Assembly: GCA_964417895.1 (NCBI GenBank)
Contig: CAYQJS010000040.1
Location: 1 to 53,427, forward strand
From: CAYQJS01 sp964417895
GTDB taxonomy: Bacteria; Chloroflexota; UBA6077; SHYK01
DNA length: 53,427 nucleotides
Direction of reading: 5' to 3'
A program made the position numbers and the translations under genes. The notes under the pieces were generated by a model. It was not told the origin of the DNA. It saw only the letters and a program-made list of their open reading frames with translations, and searched no databases. Below, piece by piece: positions 1 through 8,127 of the stretch (position 1 is its first letter; each line of letters starts with the position of its first letter).

Positions 1-1
1 G

Positions 2-250
2 ATCAAGGCGGTGATGATCCGGCGCGGCATCGAGTTCCCCTACGTTCACGACCTCGAGCGCCTGCTGACGATCCTGCGGGATGCGGGCGAGGACATCCCT
101 GCGGCGCTTTGGGCCGCGAAGGAGCTCAGCCGGTTTGCGTGGGTGGATCGCTACCCGGGGGCCGCGGAGGCGCCCACCGACGAGGAGTACCGCGAGTACG
201 TGGCGACCGCAGAGGCAGTAGTGCGCTGGGCGGAGGAGCGGATTGGGTGA
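2..250 (+). CDS. HEPN domain protein, C-terminal part (gene starts before the window)
   Basis: The frame is open from the first bases of the window, and the first in-frame start (GTG at 11) falls inside the conserved part of the domain, so the gene begins upstream. The motif RGIEFPYVHDLERLL (about residues 7-21 of the visible part) is the typical end of a HEPN domain: an Arg-Gly turn, Pro, then His-Asp-Leu. HEPN proteins are small helical proteins, often paired with a minimal nucleotidyltransferase (MNT) as a toxin-antitoxin pair, sometimes RNases. The partner, if any, would lie just upstream and is not visible. Family assignment is fairly sure; a toxin-antitoxin role is inference. Confidence 0.75.
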   Translation: MKAVMIRRGIEFPYVHDLERLLTILRDAGEDIPAALWAAKELSRFAWVDRYPGAAEAPTDEEYREYVATAEAVVRWAEERIG

Positions 251-251
251 T

Positions 252-267
252 CTGGACAAACGTCCAG
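252..267. repeat. Short inverted repeat after the HEPN gene
   Basis: CTGGAC and GTCCAG form a 6-bp perfect stem with a 4-nt loop two bases after the HEPN stop codon. There is no T-tract, so an intrinsic terminator is not supported. It could be a weak hairpin, or part of an insertion-sequence end, since a related GGACA motif recurs at 274-278. Confidence 0.25.
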
Positions 268-384
268 AAACATGGACACTCTCCAAGGGCCATCGGGACG
301 GGTGCGCAAAGCGCGCCCGACACGTGATCCATAGCGACGGCAAGCGCCACTCAAGCGTTCCCGTTGGTTTGAAAGTCGGCTGCA

Positions 385-1600
385 GACCGTTAGCCGCTGG
401 CCGGGGGCGTCGCGGAAGATGCCATCGCTCGCTCGCGTATAGCCGATCCCCTCGATCATCTGGATCGTCCGGCGTGGGTCGAATTCGTACTGAAAAGCCG
501 CCGACTGCACCTCGCGATACTCAGGCACCCTCGGCTCGACCATGCTGTGGGCCACGGGCGACGTCCCCGCCATGATGATGTCGGTCATCTCCTGGCGGTT
601 CATGGCGTGCATCAACGCCTTGCGGAAGCGGACGTCGGCCACCACCGGCGGGTTGGCGTTTACGAACTGCGGCCAGATTTTCATCTCGGTGTAGGTTGCG
701 ATCTCCAACCGGCCGCCGGGCCATTGGTCCCGCACCTGCAAGCCCTGCTCGAAGGAGATGCTCTGGCCCAGGGTCACGTCGACGGCGCCCGCCAGGATGG
801 TAGCGATGAAGGCGTTGTCATCGGGAATGAAGCGGACCTCGATCTCGTCGATGCGCGGTCGCCCGAGCCCGTGCCCGTCGTGGGCGGCGAGGATCATGTG
901 GCTGTCCTTCACCCACTGTCGCACCCGGTAGGGCCGGTGCCCACGAAATCGTCGATCCAGTACGGGATGAGGTGGAGCGTGCCCTTCTCTTCGGCGTAGG
1001 GCCGCTCCAGGAGATGACGAGGGAGGGGCGGGTTGGTGAACAGGCCGTCGGCTTCGATGTAGGGCCGCTTCCACCACACGACGAGCGTCGTGGGGTCGGG
1101 CGTCTCCAGGCGGTCGACAAAGCCGAACGCGACGTTCCGGGCGAAGGTCAGCTCCGGACCCTGGAGCAACTGCGCGGTGAAGCGCAGGTCATCGGAGGTG
1201 AACGGAGCGCCGTCGTGCCATTGCGAACCGCGCCGGATGCTCCACGTCGTCTGCATCGAGCCGTCCGGGAACACCCGCTACTGCCCGTTCTCGACGGAGG
1301 GAACGGCCTCGGCGAGCTACGGCCGGAGGGCGCCGTCGCGGTCGACGGTGGTGAGCCCGACGTTGAGGAGCTGCTCGAGGCCCGGGACGCCGGGGCCGAT
1401 GCCCGTCCCCGCAAGGTTGCGGTAGAGGTAGGGCAGGTTGCTCATGATTGCGGCGGTAATCCGCTTCGGGCCATTCGCCCCCTGGCGCGGTGCCTCATCG
1501 GCGCCCTGCACGTCCCGTGTCGGGGGCGCGGCACACGCGCCAAGAACGAGCGCTCCCAGCAGCAAGGACGCGAGGGGAACGGTGACTGTGCCATGGCGGC
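385..1600 (-). pseudogene. Decayed ABC-type family-5 solute-binding lipoprotein
   Basis: The minus strand encodes most of an SBP_bac_5 (peptide/opine-type) lipoprotein: a hydrophobic leader ending in a lipobox (LGAC), then FPDGSMQTTW, WHDGAPFTSDD and GLGRPRIDEIEV, which align with the intact gene at 50465-52174. It is broken four ways. There are two in-frame TAG codons 16 codons apart (1317-1319, where Tyr/Gln is expected, and about 1269-1271, where Trp is expected). A one-base deletion near 931-934 falls in the GTGPYR motif. Homology stops near 385, so about the last 200 residues are gone. The start is also unclear: the ATG at 1592-1594 is out of frame with the leader. Two nonsense codons plus truncation make this a true pseudogene rather than a sequencing artefact. 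Confidence 0.85.
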
Positions 1601-1661
1601 CCCCCGCAATGCTGTATTGCCCAAGCTTACATCGCGGCGCGCAACAGTGGTTCACGGTTCC

Positions 1662-1690
1662 CACCCTCTCCCTTGCGAGGGGCGAGGGAG
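1662..1690. repeat. Imperfect G/C-rich hairpin repeat
   Basis: CCCTCTCCC and GAGGGGCGAGGG pair imperfectly around TTGC. It resembles the CCTCTCCCAC...GTGGGAGAGG hairpins at 14266-14407 and directly abuts the CTAGTAC-ended element that starts at 1691. It is probably a REP-like element; no coding role is seen. Confidence 0.45.
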
Positions 1691-1835
1691 CTAGTACAGG
1701 TCGGCGGAAGTCTGCCGCTAGTATCTCGTCCGTAGCGTGGGGGCTTGTCCCCCACAGTGGCTGGGAACGAGCGGGGGACAAGCCCCCGCACTACGGTCAC
1801 GGGAACCACGGGCGACTTGTGCCGCGAGGTACTAA
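1691..1835. mobile_element. MITE-like element with CTAGTAC ends (copy 1)
   Basis: The left end TAGTACAGGTCGGCGGAAGTC and the reverse complement of the right end, TAGTACCTCGCGGCACAAGTC, agree at 15 of 21 positions, giving imperfect terminal inverted repeats about 145 bp apart. The interior is a large inverted repeat: CCGTAG...GGGGGCTTGTCCCCC at about 1730-1753 faces GGGGGACAAGCCCCC...CTACGG at about 1774-1797. The same ends recur at 22455-22623 inside prmC. The element is far too short to encode a transposase, so it would be a non-autonomous mobile repeat. It lies between the SBP pseudogene and the YeeE pair. Confidence 0.65.
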
Positions 1836-1875
1836 GGCGCCTCTCCCAGGATCTTGGGAGGGAGGGTGATTCCTC

Positions 1876-2328
1876 TTAGCAGCTGAGATTGAGCGCTGCG
1901 CTTTCCCGTGGGCTAACGGGGCGCCAGCGAGGAATCCGCGCCACGGCGCCGTAGAGCGTCGCGCCCGCGACTATGCCCGCCATGACGAAGAGGCCCGGCA
2001 AGGACCCGGTGGCCACCATGGCGATGGCTGGGCCGGGGCACGTGCCCGCGACGGCCCAGCCGGTGCCGAACACCATAGCCCCGAGCACGTTCCTGCGCTC
2101 CACCGGGCCGCGCGCCACCTCGAGGGGACCGCCGAAAGGCGTCTGCCAGCTGCGCCGCCGCAGCAGCAGGAGCACAGGTGCAGCCACGCCCACGGCCGAC
2201 GCCATGAGCAGGAAGACGTCTGCTTCCTGGAGGAGGAGCATCTGGTGGATCACGTTGTACTCGTGCAGGCGCGCGCCGGCGATGGCGAGCCCGAAGGCGA
2301 GGCCGACCGCCAGGGCGACGAGGTTCAT
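1876..2328 (-). CDS. YeeE/YedE-family (DUF6691-like) membrane protein, second half-transporter
   Basis: This 150-residue integral membrane protein begins MNLVALAVGLAFGLAIAGAR and has about four hydrophobic segments. The motif GTGWAVAGTCPGPA (about residues 88-101) with one conserved Cys is typical of the YeeE/YedE (sulphur transport) family, whose members move thiosulfate or related sulphur compounds across the membrane. In many bacteria the transporter is split into two adjacent small proteins, as here. The start ATG (2326-2328) overlaps the TGA of the preceding gene as ATGA, so the pair is translationally coupled. The substrate cannot be read from sequence. Confidence 0.85.
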   Translation of the reverse strand: MNLVALAVGLAFGLAIAGARLHEYNVIHQMLLLQEADVFLLMASAVGVAAPVLLLLRRRSWQTPFGGPLEVARGPVERRNVLGAMVFGTGWAVAGTCPGPAIAMVATGSLPGLFVMAGIVAGATLYGAVARIPRWRPVSPRESAALNLSC

Positions 2329-2801
2329 AGCGCACCTCCGGTGGCCACGTGCAGGATGAACGTCACGAGAACCGCGGTGGCCATGAACGTGCCGGTGGCC
2401 ACGAGGCTGGCGGGCGAGAGGGATGAGGTGCCCGAGATGCCGTGCCCCGACGTGCATCCTCGTGACCAGCGCGCTCCGTAGCCGATGAGCACGCCGCCCA
2501 GGAAGAGCACGGGGATCAGGACCCCGATGGGGAGCACGAGTCCCAGCGCTCCATAGGTGAGGCCCATCGAGGGTCCGCCCCGCAGCAGACCCACCAGGGC
2601 AGCGCCTCCGGCGAGACCGATGAGGAGCCAGATGCGCCAGATCTCGCTCGCGGCGCCGTCGCGCAGGATCGCACCGACCTGTACGTAGGAGCCGGTGACG
2701 CCGAGGCGCCGATTGGCCAGACTGTAGAGGGCCACAACGCACAGACCGATGATGGGCCCCGCGATGAACCAGGGCAGCCGGTCGGGAAAGAGCGAAACCA
2801 T
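2325..2801 (-). CDS. YeeE/YedE-family membrane protein, first half-transporter
   Basis: This 158-residue membrane protein has the signature Cys motif GCTSGHGISGTSS (about residues 113-125) of the YeeE/YedE sulphur-transport family, flanked by hydrophobic helices. The ATG at 2799-2801 is preferred over an in-frame TTG at 2825 because AGGA lies about 10 nt ahead of it and the encoded MVSLFPDRLPW runs straight into the first membrane segment. It forms a two-gene operon with the overlapping gene downstream and is transcribed away from the aldehyde oxidoreductase gene. Import of thiosulfate or a similar compound is the likely role, from family knowledge only. Confidence 0.85.
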   Translation of the reverse strand: MVSLFPDRLPWFIAGPIIGLCVVALYSLANRRLGVTGSYVQVGAILRDGAASEIWRIWLLIGLAGGAALVGLLRGGPSMGLTYGALGLVLPIGVLIPVLFLGGVLIGYGARWSRGCTSGHGISGTSSLSPASLVATGTFMATAVLVTFILHVATGGAL

Positions 2802-2885
2802 AGCTCCAACTTCCTGTTTCCCCAAACCGCGGCCAGCGGGTCTCCGCAGCTACGCCTGGGCGAAAACTTGATCTACCCTTAGGGT

Positions 2886-2936
2886 TTGTCAACTATCGTG
2901 CCGAGATTATACGCACCCGCGTTATACGCACCCGCG
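2886..2936 (+). promoter_or_regulatory. Putative promoter with a duplicated -10 region ahead of the AOR gene
   Basis: TTGTCA (2886-2891) and TATACG (2908-2913) are separated by 16 nt, a reasonable sigma-70 -35/-10 pair. The 15-bp unit TTATACGCACCCGCG is repeated exactly in tandem (2907-2921 and 2922-2936), which duplicates the -10 hexamer. An ACCCTTAGGGT palindrome sits just upstream (about 2875-2885) between the divergent genes and could be an operator. The SD-linked ATG at 3009 follows. Confidence 0.45.
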
Positions 2937-3008
2937 TTTGATTCCCCCCTCGCCGCGCGCTATCCTCCGGCGAGTTCCGAGTTCCACCGGACGGACGGAG
3001 GGAAGCGA

Positions 3009-4913
3009 ATGGCCGTCGCCGCACCGCCTGCTGAGCTGTTCCCCGCGACCCGCCGCACTCCGCTGCCTGGCGGCTACATGGGCAAGCTCCTGCGAGTTGA
3101 CCTCAGCGCCGGCCGCTGCCAGGAGGTCAACCTCCCGGAGGAGCCCATCCTGCGTCGTCTCTGGGGCGGGCAAGCGCTGGCCACCTACATCCTCCTCCAC
3201 GAGCTTCCGCTCGATGCCGGACCTTTCAGCGAGGACAGCCCGATCGTCATGATGACCGGGCCCATCACCGGCACCGGCTTGACGCCGGGCGGGACGAAGA
3301 TGACCTCGATCTTCCTCAGCCCGGCCACCGAGAGGACCCTCGGGCGGGCGGCGACCAGCGGCTTCTGGGGTGTGGCCCTCAAAGCCGCCGGGTACGACGG
3401 CCTCATAATCACCGGCCAGGCCCACCGTCCAACCTACCTCTATCTGAACAACGGGCGCGCCGAGCTGCGCGACGCTCTGCGCGTCTGGGGCAAAGGCACA
3501 CGCGAGACCGAGGACCTGCTGCGCGCGGAGGTGGGCCGGCAGGACGCACGAGTGGCGTGCATCGGGCCGGCCGGCGAGAATCTGGTGCGCGCGGCTATGC
3601 TGGCTAACGACTACAACCACTTCGCCTCCCACGGCGCGGGCGCGGTGATGGGCGCCAAGAAGCTCAAGGCGATCGTCGCGCGGGGCGCCCGTCGCCCGCC
3701 GCTGCACGACAAGACTGCCCTCATCGCAGCCGGGGAGCGCTGGCGCAACACCCTGAACGTCTACAGGTCAGAGCAGCGCCACGACGTGGGGCACGGCGCG
3801 TCGTGGGGCGCCATCACCAGACACAACTGGCGCGCCACGATCATCGAGGAGGGCCACACTGAGGGCTTCAAAGACAACCGCATCACGCAGCGCCCCTGCT
3901 TCCAGTGCGGCCGGCTCTGCCCGTGGGACGTCGAGCTGACCAGCGGCGACCACGCTGGGACCATCGCCCACTTCGACGCCGGCTCCGAGTGGCTGGACAC
4001 GTTTTTCAACCTCGATATACGGGGCAATGATGTGCTCTACCTCTCGGAGCGCATCAACGATCTTGGCATCGAGTGCAGCCACTTCGCCGACGGAGCCGGG
4101 CTGGCCTTCGAGGCCTGGGAGAAGGGGCTGCTCGGTCCGGACCGCACTGAGGGGCTCACGTTGACGTGGGGCGACACCGGCACCGTGGACCGCCTGCTGG
4201 AGATGTGCGCGCGCCGGGAGGGCTGGCTCGGCAATCTGCTGGCCGATGGCCCCAGGGAGCTGGCCGAGGCACTCGGGGGTGATGCCCTGAAATGGGTAGT
4301 GCATACCAAGGGTGGGACCCCGGCCCAGCACGAGTGGCGGCCGATGATCGGGAATATGCTCCGCGAGCTCGTAGCTAGCGGCGGCATGAAGCCGCAGGGC
4401 GGGGGCAGCAACTCGCCTCCCCCGGACCTGCGCTACCGCGAGAGCTGGGGCCCGCTGGACCCCAGGCAACCGGAGGGATGGGCGTGGTCGCACCTGATCA
4501 GCGAGCAGTACCGCCAGGCATCGGGCCTCATGGGCGCATGCTGGTTCGCCATGAGCCAGATGAAGCCGGATGGCCTGAACAGCATGGTGGACGCGCTGAA
4601 CGCCACGACGGGCTGGGACGTGACCCTCGACGAGATGCTGGACGCAGGCCATCGCAGCATCCTATTGCAAAGCATCTTCGGTACGCAGCGCGGCTGGCGA
4701 GCCGAGGATGACTGGACGGATGTGGGCCCGCGTTTCCTCGAGCCGATCCCCGACGGCAAGTACGCCGGGTTCACCATCGCTAGCTTCCTGCCCGGCCTCA
4801 TCCACGAGTACTACCGTCTCTCGGGCCGCGACGAGCACAGCGGCCGGCCCTTCCAGGGCACGCTCAAACGGTTCGGCCTCGAGGAGTTCATGGAATGGAG
4901 CGAGCCCGAATGA
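3009..4913 (+). CDS. Aldehyde:ferredoxin oxidoreductase family (tungsten) enzyme
   Basis: This 634-residue protein matches the usual length of tungstopterin aldehyde ferredoxin oxidoreductases. After a short lead-in it shows the N-terminal signature YMGKLLRVDLSAGRC, the pterin-binding stretch MMTGPITGTGLTPGGTKM, and CFQCGRLC (Cys297, 300, 304), three of the four ligands of the single [4Fe-4S] cluster; the fourth would be a C-terminal Cys such as that in MGACWF. Family members oxidise aldehydes to acids, or reduce acids or aromatic rings, with a W-bis-pterin. The start at 3009 is set by GGAGGG seven bases upstream; the frame stays open to 2886 but that DNA looks like promoter. It overlaps the ferredoxin gene by ATGA, so the two form one enzyme. 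The substrate is unknown. Confidence 0.92.
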   Translation: MAVAAPPAELFPATRRTPLPGGYMGKLLRVDLSAGRCQEVNLPEEPILRRLWGGQALATYILLHELPLDAGPFSEDSPIVMMTGPITGTGLTPGGTKMTSIFLSPATERTLGRAATSGFWGVALKAAGYDGLIITGQAHRPTYLYLNNGRAELRDALRVWGKGTRETEDLLRAEVGRQDARVACIGPAGENLVRAAMLANDYNHFASHGAGAVMGAKKLKAIVARGARRPPLHDKTALIAAGERWRNTLNVYRSEQRHDVGHGASWGAITRHNWRATIIEEGHTEGFKDNRITQRPCFQCGRLCPWDVELTSGDHAGTIAHFDAGSEWLDTFFNLDIRGNDVLYLSERINDLGIECSHFADGAGLAFEAWEKGLLGPDRTEGLTLTWGDTGTVDRLLEMCARREGWLGNLLADGPRELAEALGGDALKWVVHTKGGTPAQHEWRPMIGNMLRELVASGGMKPQGGGSNSPPPDLRYRESWGPLDPRQPEGWAWSHLISEQYRQASGLMGACWFAMSQMKPDGLNSMVDALNATTGWDVTLDEMLDAGHRSILLQSIFGTQRGWRAEDDWTDVGPRFLEPIPDGKYAGFTIASFLPGLIHEYYRLSGRDEHSGRPFQGTLKRFGLEEFMEWSEPE

Positions 4914-5746
4914 GCGCGGCTCCGCTCCCCCTGATGGACAAGGAGCAGCTGCGGAGGCCGTATCCGACGGGTCGACTTCTTGATGGGAAGCCACGAGCCA
5001 TCCTGTTCGACGCCAGCGCCTGCATCGGGTGCCGGCAGTGCGTCGAGGCCTGCAAGGACTGGAACGAGCTGCCGCGCGGCGACCATTACGCCATCGGAGG
5101 CTCCACCTGGCTCACGATTGAGCCGCCGGTGCTGGAGGGGATCGGCTCGGTGTGGGGGCGCAACAGCTGTATGCACTGCGAGTACCCGGTGTGCGCGGCG
5201 GTGTGTCCCGTCGAGGCGATCACCAAGTACGAGGAGGGCCCGGTCGTCATCGACCCAGCCGTGTGCATCGGGTGCGAGTACTGCATCTACGCCTGTCCCT
5301 GGCACGTCATCGCGAAGAACGACGTAACTGGGCGGGCGACGAAGTGCACGATGTGCGCCGATCGCCTCTCCGACGGTAAGCAGCCCTTCTGCGTGCAGGC
5401 GTGCCCGGTGGACGCCCTGTCATTCGGGCTGGCCGACCAGGTACTGGGCCAGGCGGCCGCGCGAGCCGAAGAGGTTGGTGCCACGCTGTACGGGCAGCGC
5501 GAGGCGGGCGGAACTGATGTGCTCCACGTGCTCACGCACCCGCTAGCGGAGCACGGGCTGCCAAAGGTGAGTCCGGGGCGCTACCCGCGGCACCACATTC
5601 CGCTGGGGGCGAAGCTCAAGGGGCTGCTCACCCTGACGGGCGGGCTATCGGGGAAGTGGCGGGCGGTCACCAACGCCGTTGCGAAACCCTGGCGGCTGAA
5701 GTACCGCTACTGGCAGCGGCCTGAGGGTGGGAACGGAGCCCCTTAG
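4910..5746 (+). CDS. Four-cluster 4Fe-4S ferredoxin-like electron-transfer subunit
   Basis: The 278-residue protein carries four Cys-rich motifs: CIGCRQCVEACKDW, CMHCEYPVCAAVCP, CIGCEYCIYACPWHV and CTMCADRLSDGKQPFCVQACP (last one shown from its core). Sixteen cysteines, enough for four [4Fe-4S] clusters, match the HybA/FdhB/DmsB-type electron-transfer family. It has no membrane segment or signal peptide. Translation starts at the ATG at 4910, whose last bases overlap the TGA of the AOR gene. The arrangement implies a dedicated electron partner that links the tungsten enzyme to ferredoxin, NAD(P)H or quinone carriers. The TAG stop lies within CCCCTTAGAG, the edge of the downstream repeat element. 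Confidence 0.9.
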   Translation: MSAAPLPLMDKEQLRRPYPTGRLLDGKPRAILFDASACIGCRQCVEACKDWNELPRGDHYAIGGSTWLTIEPPVLEGIGSVWGRNSCMHCEYPVCAAVCPVEAITKYEEGPVVIDPAVCIGCEYCIYACPWHVIAKNDVTGRATKCTMCADRLSDGKQPFCVQACPVDALSFGLADQVLGQAAARAEEVGATLYGQREAGGTDVLHVLTHPLAEHGLPKVSPGRYPRHHIPLGAKLKGLLTLTGGLSGKWRAVTNAVAKPWRLKYRYWQRPEGGNGAP

Positions 5747-5912
5747 AGGGTCACTTCTCATGGATATCGCCATGGCGGCGGATCCATCGTTCCGGTAGGG
5801 CGGGGGCTTGTCCCCCGCCGCGCGGCTCTCAACGCGGGCGCCACGGGAGGGGACAAGCCCCTCCCCTACCGGACGAAAAAGGCCATGCCCCCTAGGAACT
5901 GACCCCTTAGAG
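5742..5912. mobile_element. MITE-like palindromic element flanked by an 8-bp direct repeat
   Basis: CCTTAGAG occurs at both ends (5742-5749 and 5905-5912) like a target-site duplication. Just inside, GGTCACTTC on the left mirrors GGTCAGTTC (reverse complement) on the right, with CCATGG/GGCATGG further in. The core (5792-5872) is a long hairpin in which CCGGTAGGGCGGGGGCTTGTCCCC faces its near-complement. That core is shared with the element in prmC (22500-22530) and, in part, with the one at 1730-1797. The left direct repeat contains the stop codon of the ferredoxin gene. The core should fold strongly and could also stop transcription. Confidence 0.6.
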
Positions 5913-5993
5913 AGCTGCTGAAAGGGCCGGACTGCAATCTACACCTCCCCGCGGCATATACTGCCGAGGAGCTTTCCGTGGGAGGTGATGGCC

Positions 5994-6287
5994 GTGGCGA
6001 CGTACATCGTTCTCGGGAACCTGACAGATCAGGGCGTCCGCAGCATCAAGGAACAGCCTCAGCGGATCCGCCAGCTGACGCAACGCTTCGACCAGAGCGG
6101 CGTGAAAATCGTCGGCGCCTACCTGACTCTGGGGACCTACGATAACGTGTTCGTCATCGAGGCCCCCGACGATGAGACCGTGGCGCGCGCCATGCTCGCC
6201 GTGGGTGCGCAGGGGAACGCGCGGACGACAACCCTCAGAGCATTCACCCTCGACGAAGAGGACAAGCTCGTCCAGGGCCTACCATAG
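5994..6287 (+). CDS. GYD domain protein
   Basis: This 97-residue protein starting MATYIVLGNLTDQGVRSIK has the GYD-domain pattern: an N-terminal beta strand, a helix with LTQRFDQSGVKIVGAYLTLGTYDNV, and the closing A...GN.RT.TLRAF strand. GYD proteins are small alpha/beta-barrel (ferredoxin-fold) proteins of unproven function, common near metabolic genes. GGAGG at 5981-5985 lies 8 nt before the GTG at 5994, whereas it is too close to the ATG at 5988 and overlaps the GTG at 5985, so GTG 5994 is chosen. It appears to be a single-gene unit between two repeat elements. Confidence 0.82.
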   Translation: MATYIVLGNLTDQGVRSIKEQPQRIRQLTQRFDQSGVKIVGAYLTLGTYDNVFVIEAPDDETVARAMLAVGAQGNARTTTLRAFTLDEEDKLVQGLP

Positions 6288-6364
6288 AAGCGCAGCTCGT
6301 CGCCAGCCTCTTAACGGTCGGTCCCTGGTCAATTAGCGTCGCTCCCGATCGTGCTGCAGAGGGT

Positions 6365-6500
6365 CTAAGAGGCTGCTGAAAACCCGCTCACCCTGAGCTT
6401 GTGGTTCGACAAGCTCACCAGGATCGGCGCTCATCCCGAGCTCGCCGAGGGACAGGCTCACCACGAGCGAAACCCCAACCTTTTTCAGCAGCCTGCTAAG
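6365..6500. mobile_element. 136-bp terminal-inverted-repeat element (copy 1)
   Basis: The left end CTAAGAGGCTGCTGAAAA and the reverse complement of the right end, CTTAGCAGGCTGCTGAAAA, are nearly identical. The interior contains CTCACCCTGAGCTTGTGG and other GAGCTTG/CAAGCTC units that fold back on each other. A second copy sits at about 20897-21032, and a lone GCTGCTGAAA end lies at 5913-5922. It is a short non-autonomous repeat with no coding capacity, located between the GYD and cyclodeaminase-like genes. Confidence 0.65.
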
Positions 6501-6555
6501 CTAAAAGTCCTCCCTGTGCGCCAGGAGCCTTTCGAGCTATGTGGAGCGCTGACCG

Positions 6556-7509
6556 ATGCCCCTTCTGCTGAGGCAACAAGACGTCGCCGGCCTGCTCGAT
6601 CTCGATCGAGCCATCGAGCTGACGAAAGCCGTCGTCCTGGAGGAGGCGGCCGGCACGGCACTCCATATGGCGCCGTTCGGCGGATCCGGCGGGCCGCGGC
6701 GGATCATGCGGGTGACCGGCGGCGGGCTGTACGGGTTCGGTCGGCTCGGAGTGCGCGCCGGCAACCTGTCGCTGCTGTTCGACATCGAGAGCCAGGAACC
6801 GCTCGCCATCATGGACCTCCCGATCTCCGACCTGCGCCTGGGCGCCAGCGTGGGCCTCGCCGCTCGCTATCTGTCACGGCCCGATGCGCGCCGCATCGGG
6901 CTCTTGGGGAGCGGCAAGATCGCCCTCGGCATCCTCCAGGGGCTCTGCGCCGTGCGCTCAATTGAAGCTGTCCACGTCTACAGTCCGACGGTCGAGCACC
7001 GCCATGCGTTCGCCGAGCGAGCCGGGAGGGCCCTTGGCATCCCCGTCATCGCTCGCGACTCGCCCGGCGCGGTGGCCGACAAGGCCGATATCCTGGCCGT
7101 CGCCACCAACGCGCGCAAGCCAGCGGTGACCTACGAGCAGCTACGGGCCGGAACGCATGTGAGCAGCGCCGGGCTCAATAGCGAGCTGGACGCGTCCGTC
7201 TACCTCGGCGCGGACCAGCTGGTCGCCGCTAGCCGCGAGCAGGAATTCGACAGCGCCATGCCCACTAAGACGCCTGGCCGCGTGACCGGTGGCGTGCTTT
7301 ACGATCTATTGCAGAGCGGCGCCGTCAGGGGCGATTCCATCCTGGAGCTTGGCGCGCTGGCGCGAGGTGACGTGGCCCCGCGGAACGGGCCAGCCGATAT
7401 CAACGTCTTTCGCGATTCGCGGGGCGGCGTCGGCGAGATCGCCTTCGCGAGCTGGGTGTACGATCGCGCGCGCGAGCTGTACTTGGGCGTCGACTTCGAT
7501 TTCAGCTGA
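6556..7509 (+). CDS. Ornithine cyclodeaminase / mu-crystallin family protein
   Basis: The 317-residue protein has the two-part fold of this family: an N-terminal substrate domain with MRVTGGG...GVRAGNLSLLFD, then a Rossmann NAD(P)-binding domain with GLLGSGK (residues 115-121) and VTYEQLRAGTHVSSAGLNS. Members act as ornithine cyclodeaminases, alanine dehydrogenases, ketimine reductases or other NAD(P)-dependent enzymes, so the substrate is not settled by sequence. The ATG at 6556 begins the family-typical MPLLLRQQDVAGLLD. A DoxX gene follows 13 nt later on the same strand, after an SD (GAGGA) near 7510, so the two are probably co-transcribed. Confidence 0.85.
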   Translation: MPLLLRQQDVAGLLDLDRAIELTKAVVLEEAAGTALHMAPFGGSGGPRRIMRVTGGGLYGFGRLGVRAGNLSLLFDIESQEPLAIMDLPISDLRLGASVGLAARYLSRPDARRIGLLGSGKIALGILQGLCAVRSIEAVHVYSPTVEHRHAFAERAGRALGIPVIARDSPGAVADKADILAVATNARKPAVTYEQLRAGTHVSSAGLNSELDASVYLGADQLVAASREQEFDSAMPTKTPGRVTGGVLYDLLQSGAVRGDSILELGALARGDVAPRNGPADINVFRDSRGGVGEIAFASWVYDRARELYLGVDFDFS

Positions 7510-7522
7510 GGAGGATTGAAGG

Positions 7523-7954
7523 ATGTTGGGCCGCTACACCGGGGGTCTGGCCCCCTATGGCCTCCTTGTGCTACGCGTCGTCGCTGGCCTGGTTTTTCTG
7601 GCGCACGGGGTCCCCAAGCTCGGCTTTTTCGGCGGGTTCGCCGGCTTCCTGGAGTCGCTGGGCATCCCGGCGCCGCAGGTAGTCGCCGTGATCGTCGTAA
7701 TCGCGGAAATCGTCGGCGGGGCCGCGCTGATCGTCGGCGTTGCAACGCGCTGGGCCGCGCTCGCCCTGACGGTCGAGATGATCGTCACGACGCTCCTGGT
7801 CAAGCTGCCGAACCTTGGCCTCGTCGCAGCGCCGGATCGACCCGGCGTTGGGGCCGAGATCGATTTGATGCTATTGGCGGCAATGCTGGTGCTACTGACG
7901 GCCGGGCCTGGCGCGCTGGCTCTCGACCGTGCAGTGCTGCGTCGCGAGCTCTGA
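7523..7954 (+). CDS. DoxX family membrane protein
   Basis: The 143-residue protein has four hydrophobic helices. The N-terminal LLVLRVVAGLVFLAHGVPKL (residues about 15-34), with its Arg and His-Gly-x-x-Lys, and the following FGGFAGFLESLGIP are the signature of DoxX/YphA-type proteins. The DoxX subunit of archaeal terminal oxidases gave the family its name; most bacterial members have no defined role but sit in the membrane and are often linked to redox or thiol stress. It lies 13 nt after the cyclodeaminase-like gene with a GAGGA ribosome site, indicating one operon. Confidence 0.88.
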   Translation: MLGRYTGGLAPYGLLVLRVVAGLVFLAHGVPKLGFFGGFAGFLESLGIPAPQVVAVIVVIAEIVGGAALIVGVATRWAALALTVEMIVTTLLVKLPNLGLVAAPDRPGVGAEIDLMLLAAMLVLLTAGPGALALDRAVLRREL

Positions 7955-8127
7955 GCCAGTTCCGTTGGCGGTCTGTTCTTCCGACTTCGGCCGCTGTCCG
8001 CACGTCACCGCCGTGCGTGGGCCCCGAACGGCCGCGCCGCAGTCCACGATGATCTGGAATGTCCAAGAGGAGTTTCGGTGAGCACGGCACCCGATCTAGC
8101 GTCGTCTGCACCCGAATGGAGGCCGAG

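Noticed and set aside
252..278. Insertion-sequence end after the HEPN gene
   Set aside because: GGACA motifs recur, but no transposase or matching second end is visible.
151..1077. Long minus-strand frame over the first kilobase as an intact gene
   Set aside because: Only its middle matches an SBP; both ends run into unrelated sequence. It is one frame of the decayed SBP.
1269..1319. Amber codon reassignment
   Set aside because: A normal RF1 gene is present and the gene with the TAGs is also truncated and frameshifted; other genes end normally in TAG.
2922..3707. 261-codon open frame antisense to the AOR gene
   Set aside because: High-GC shadow frame with no ribosome site or homology; the plus-strand gene is clear.
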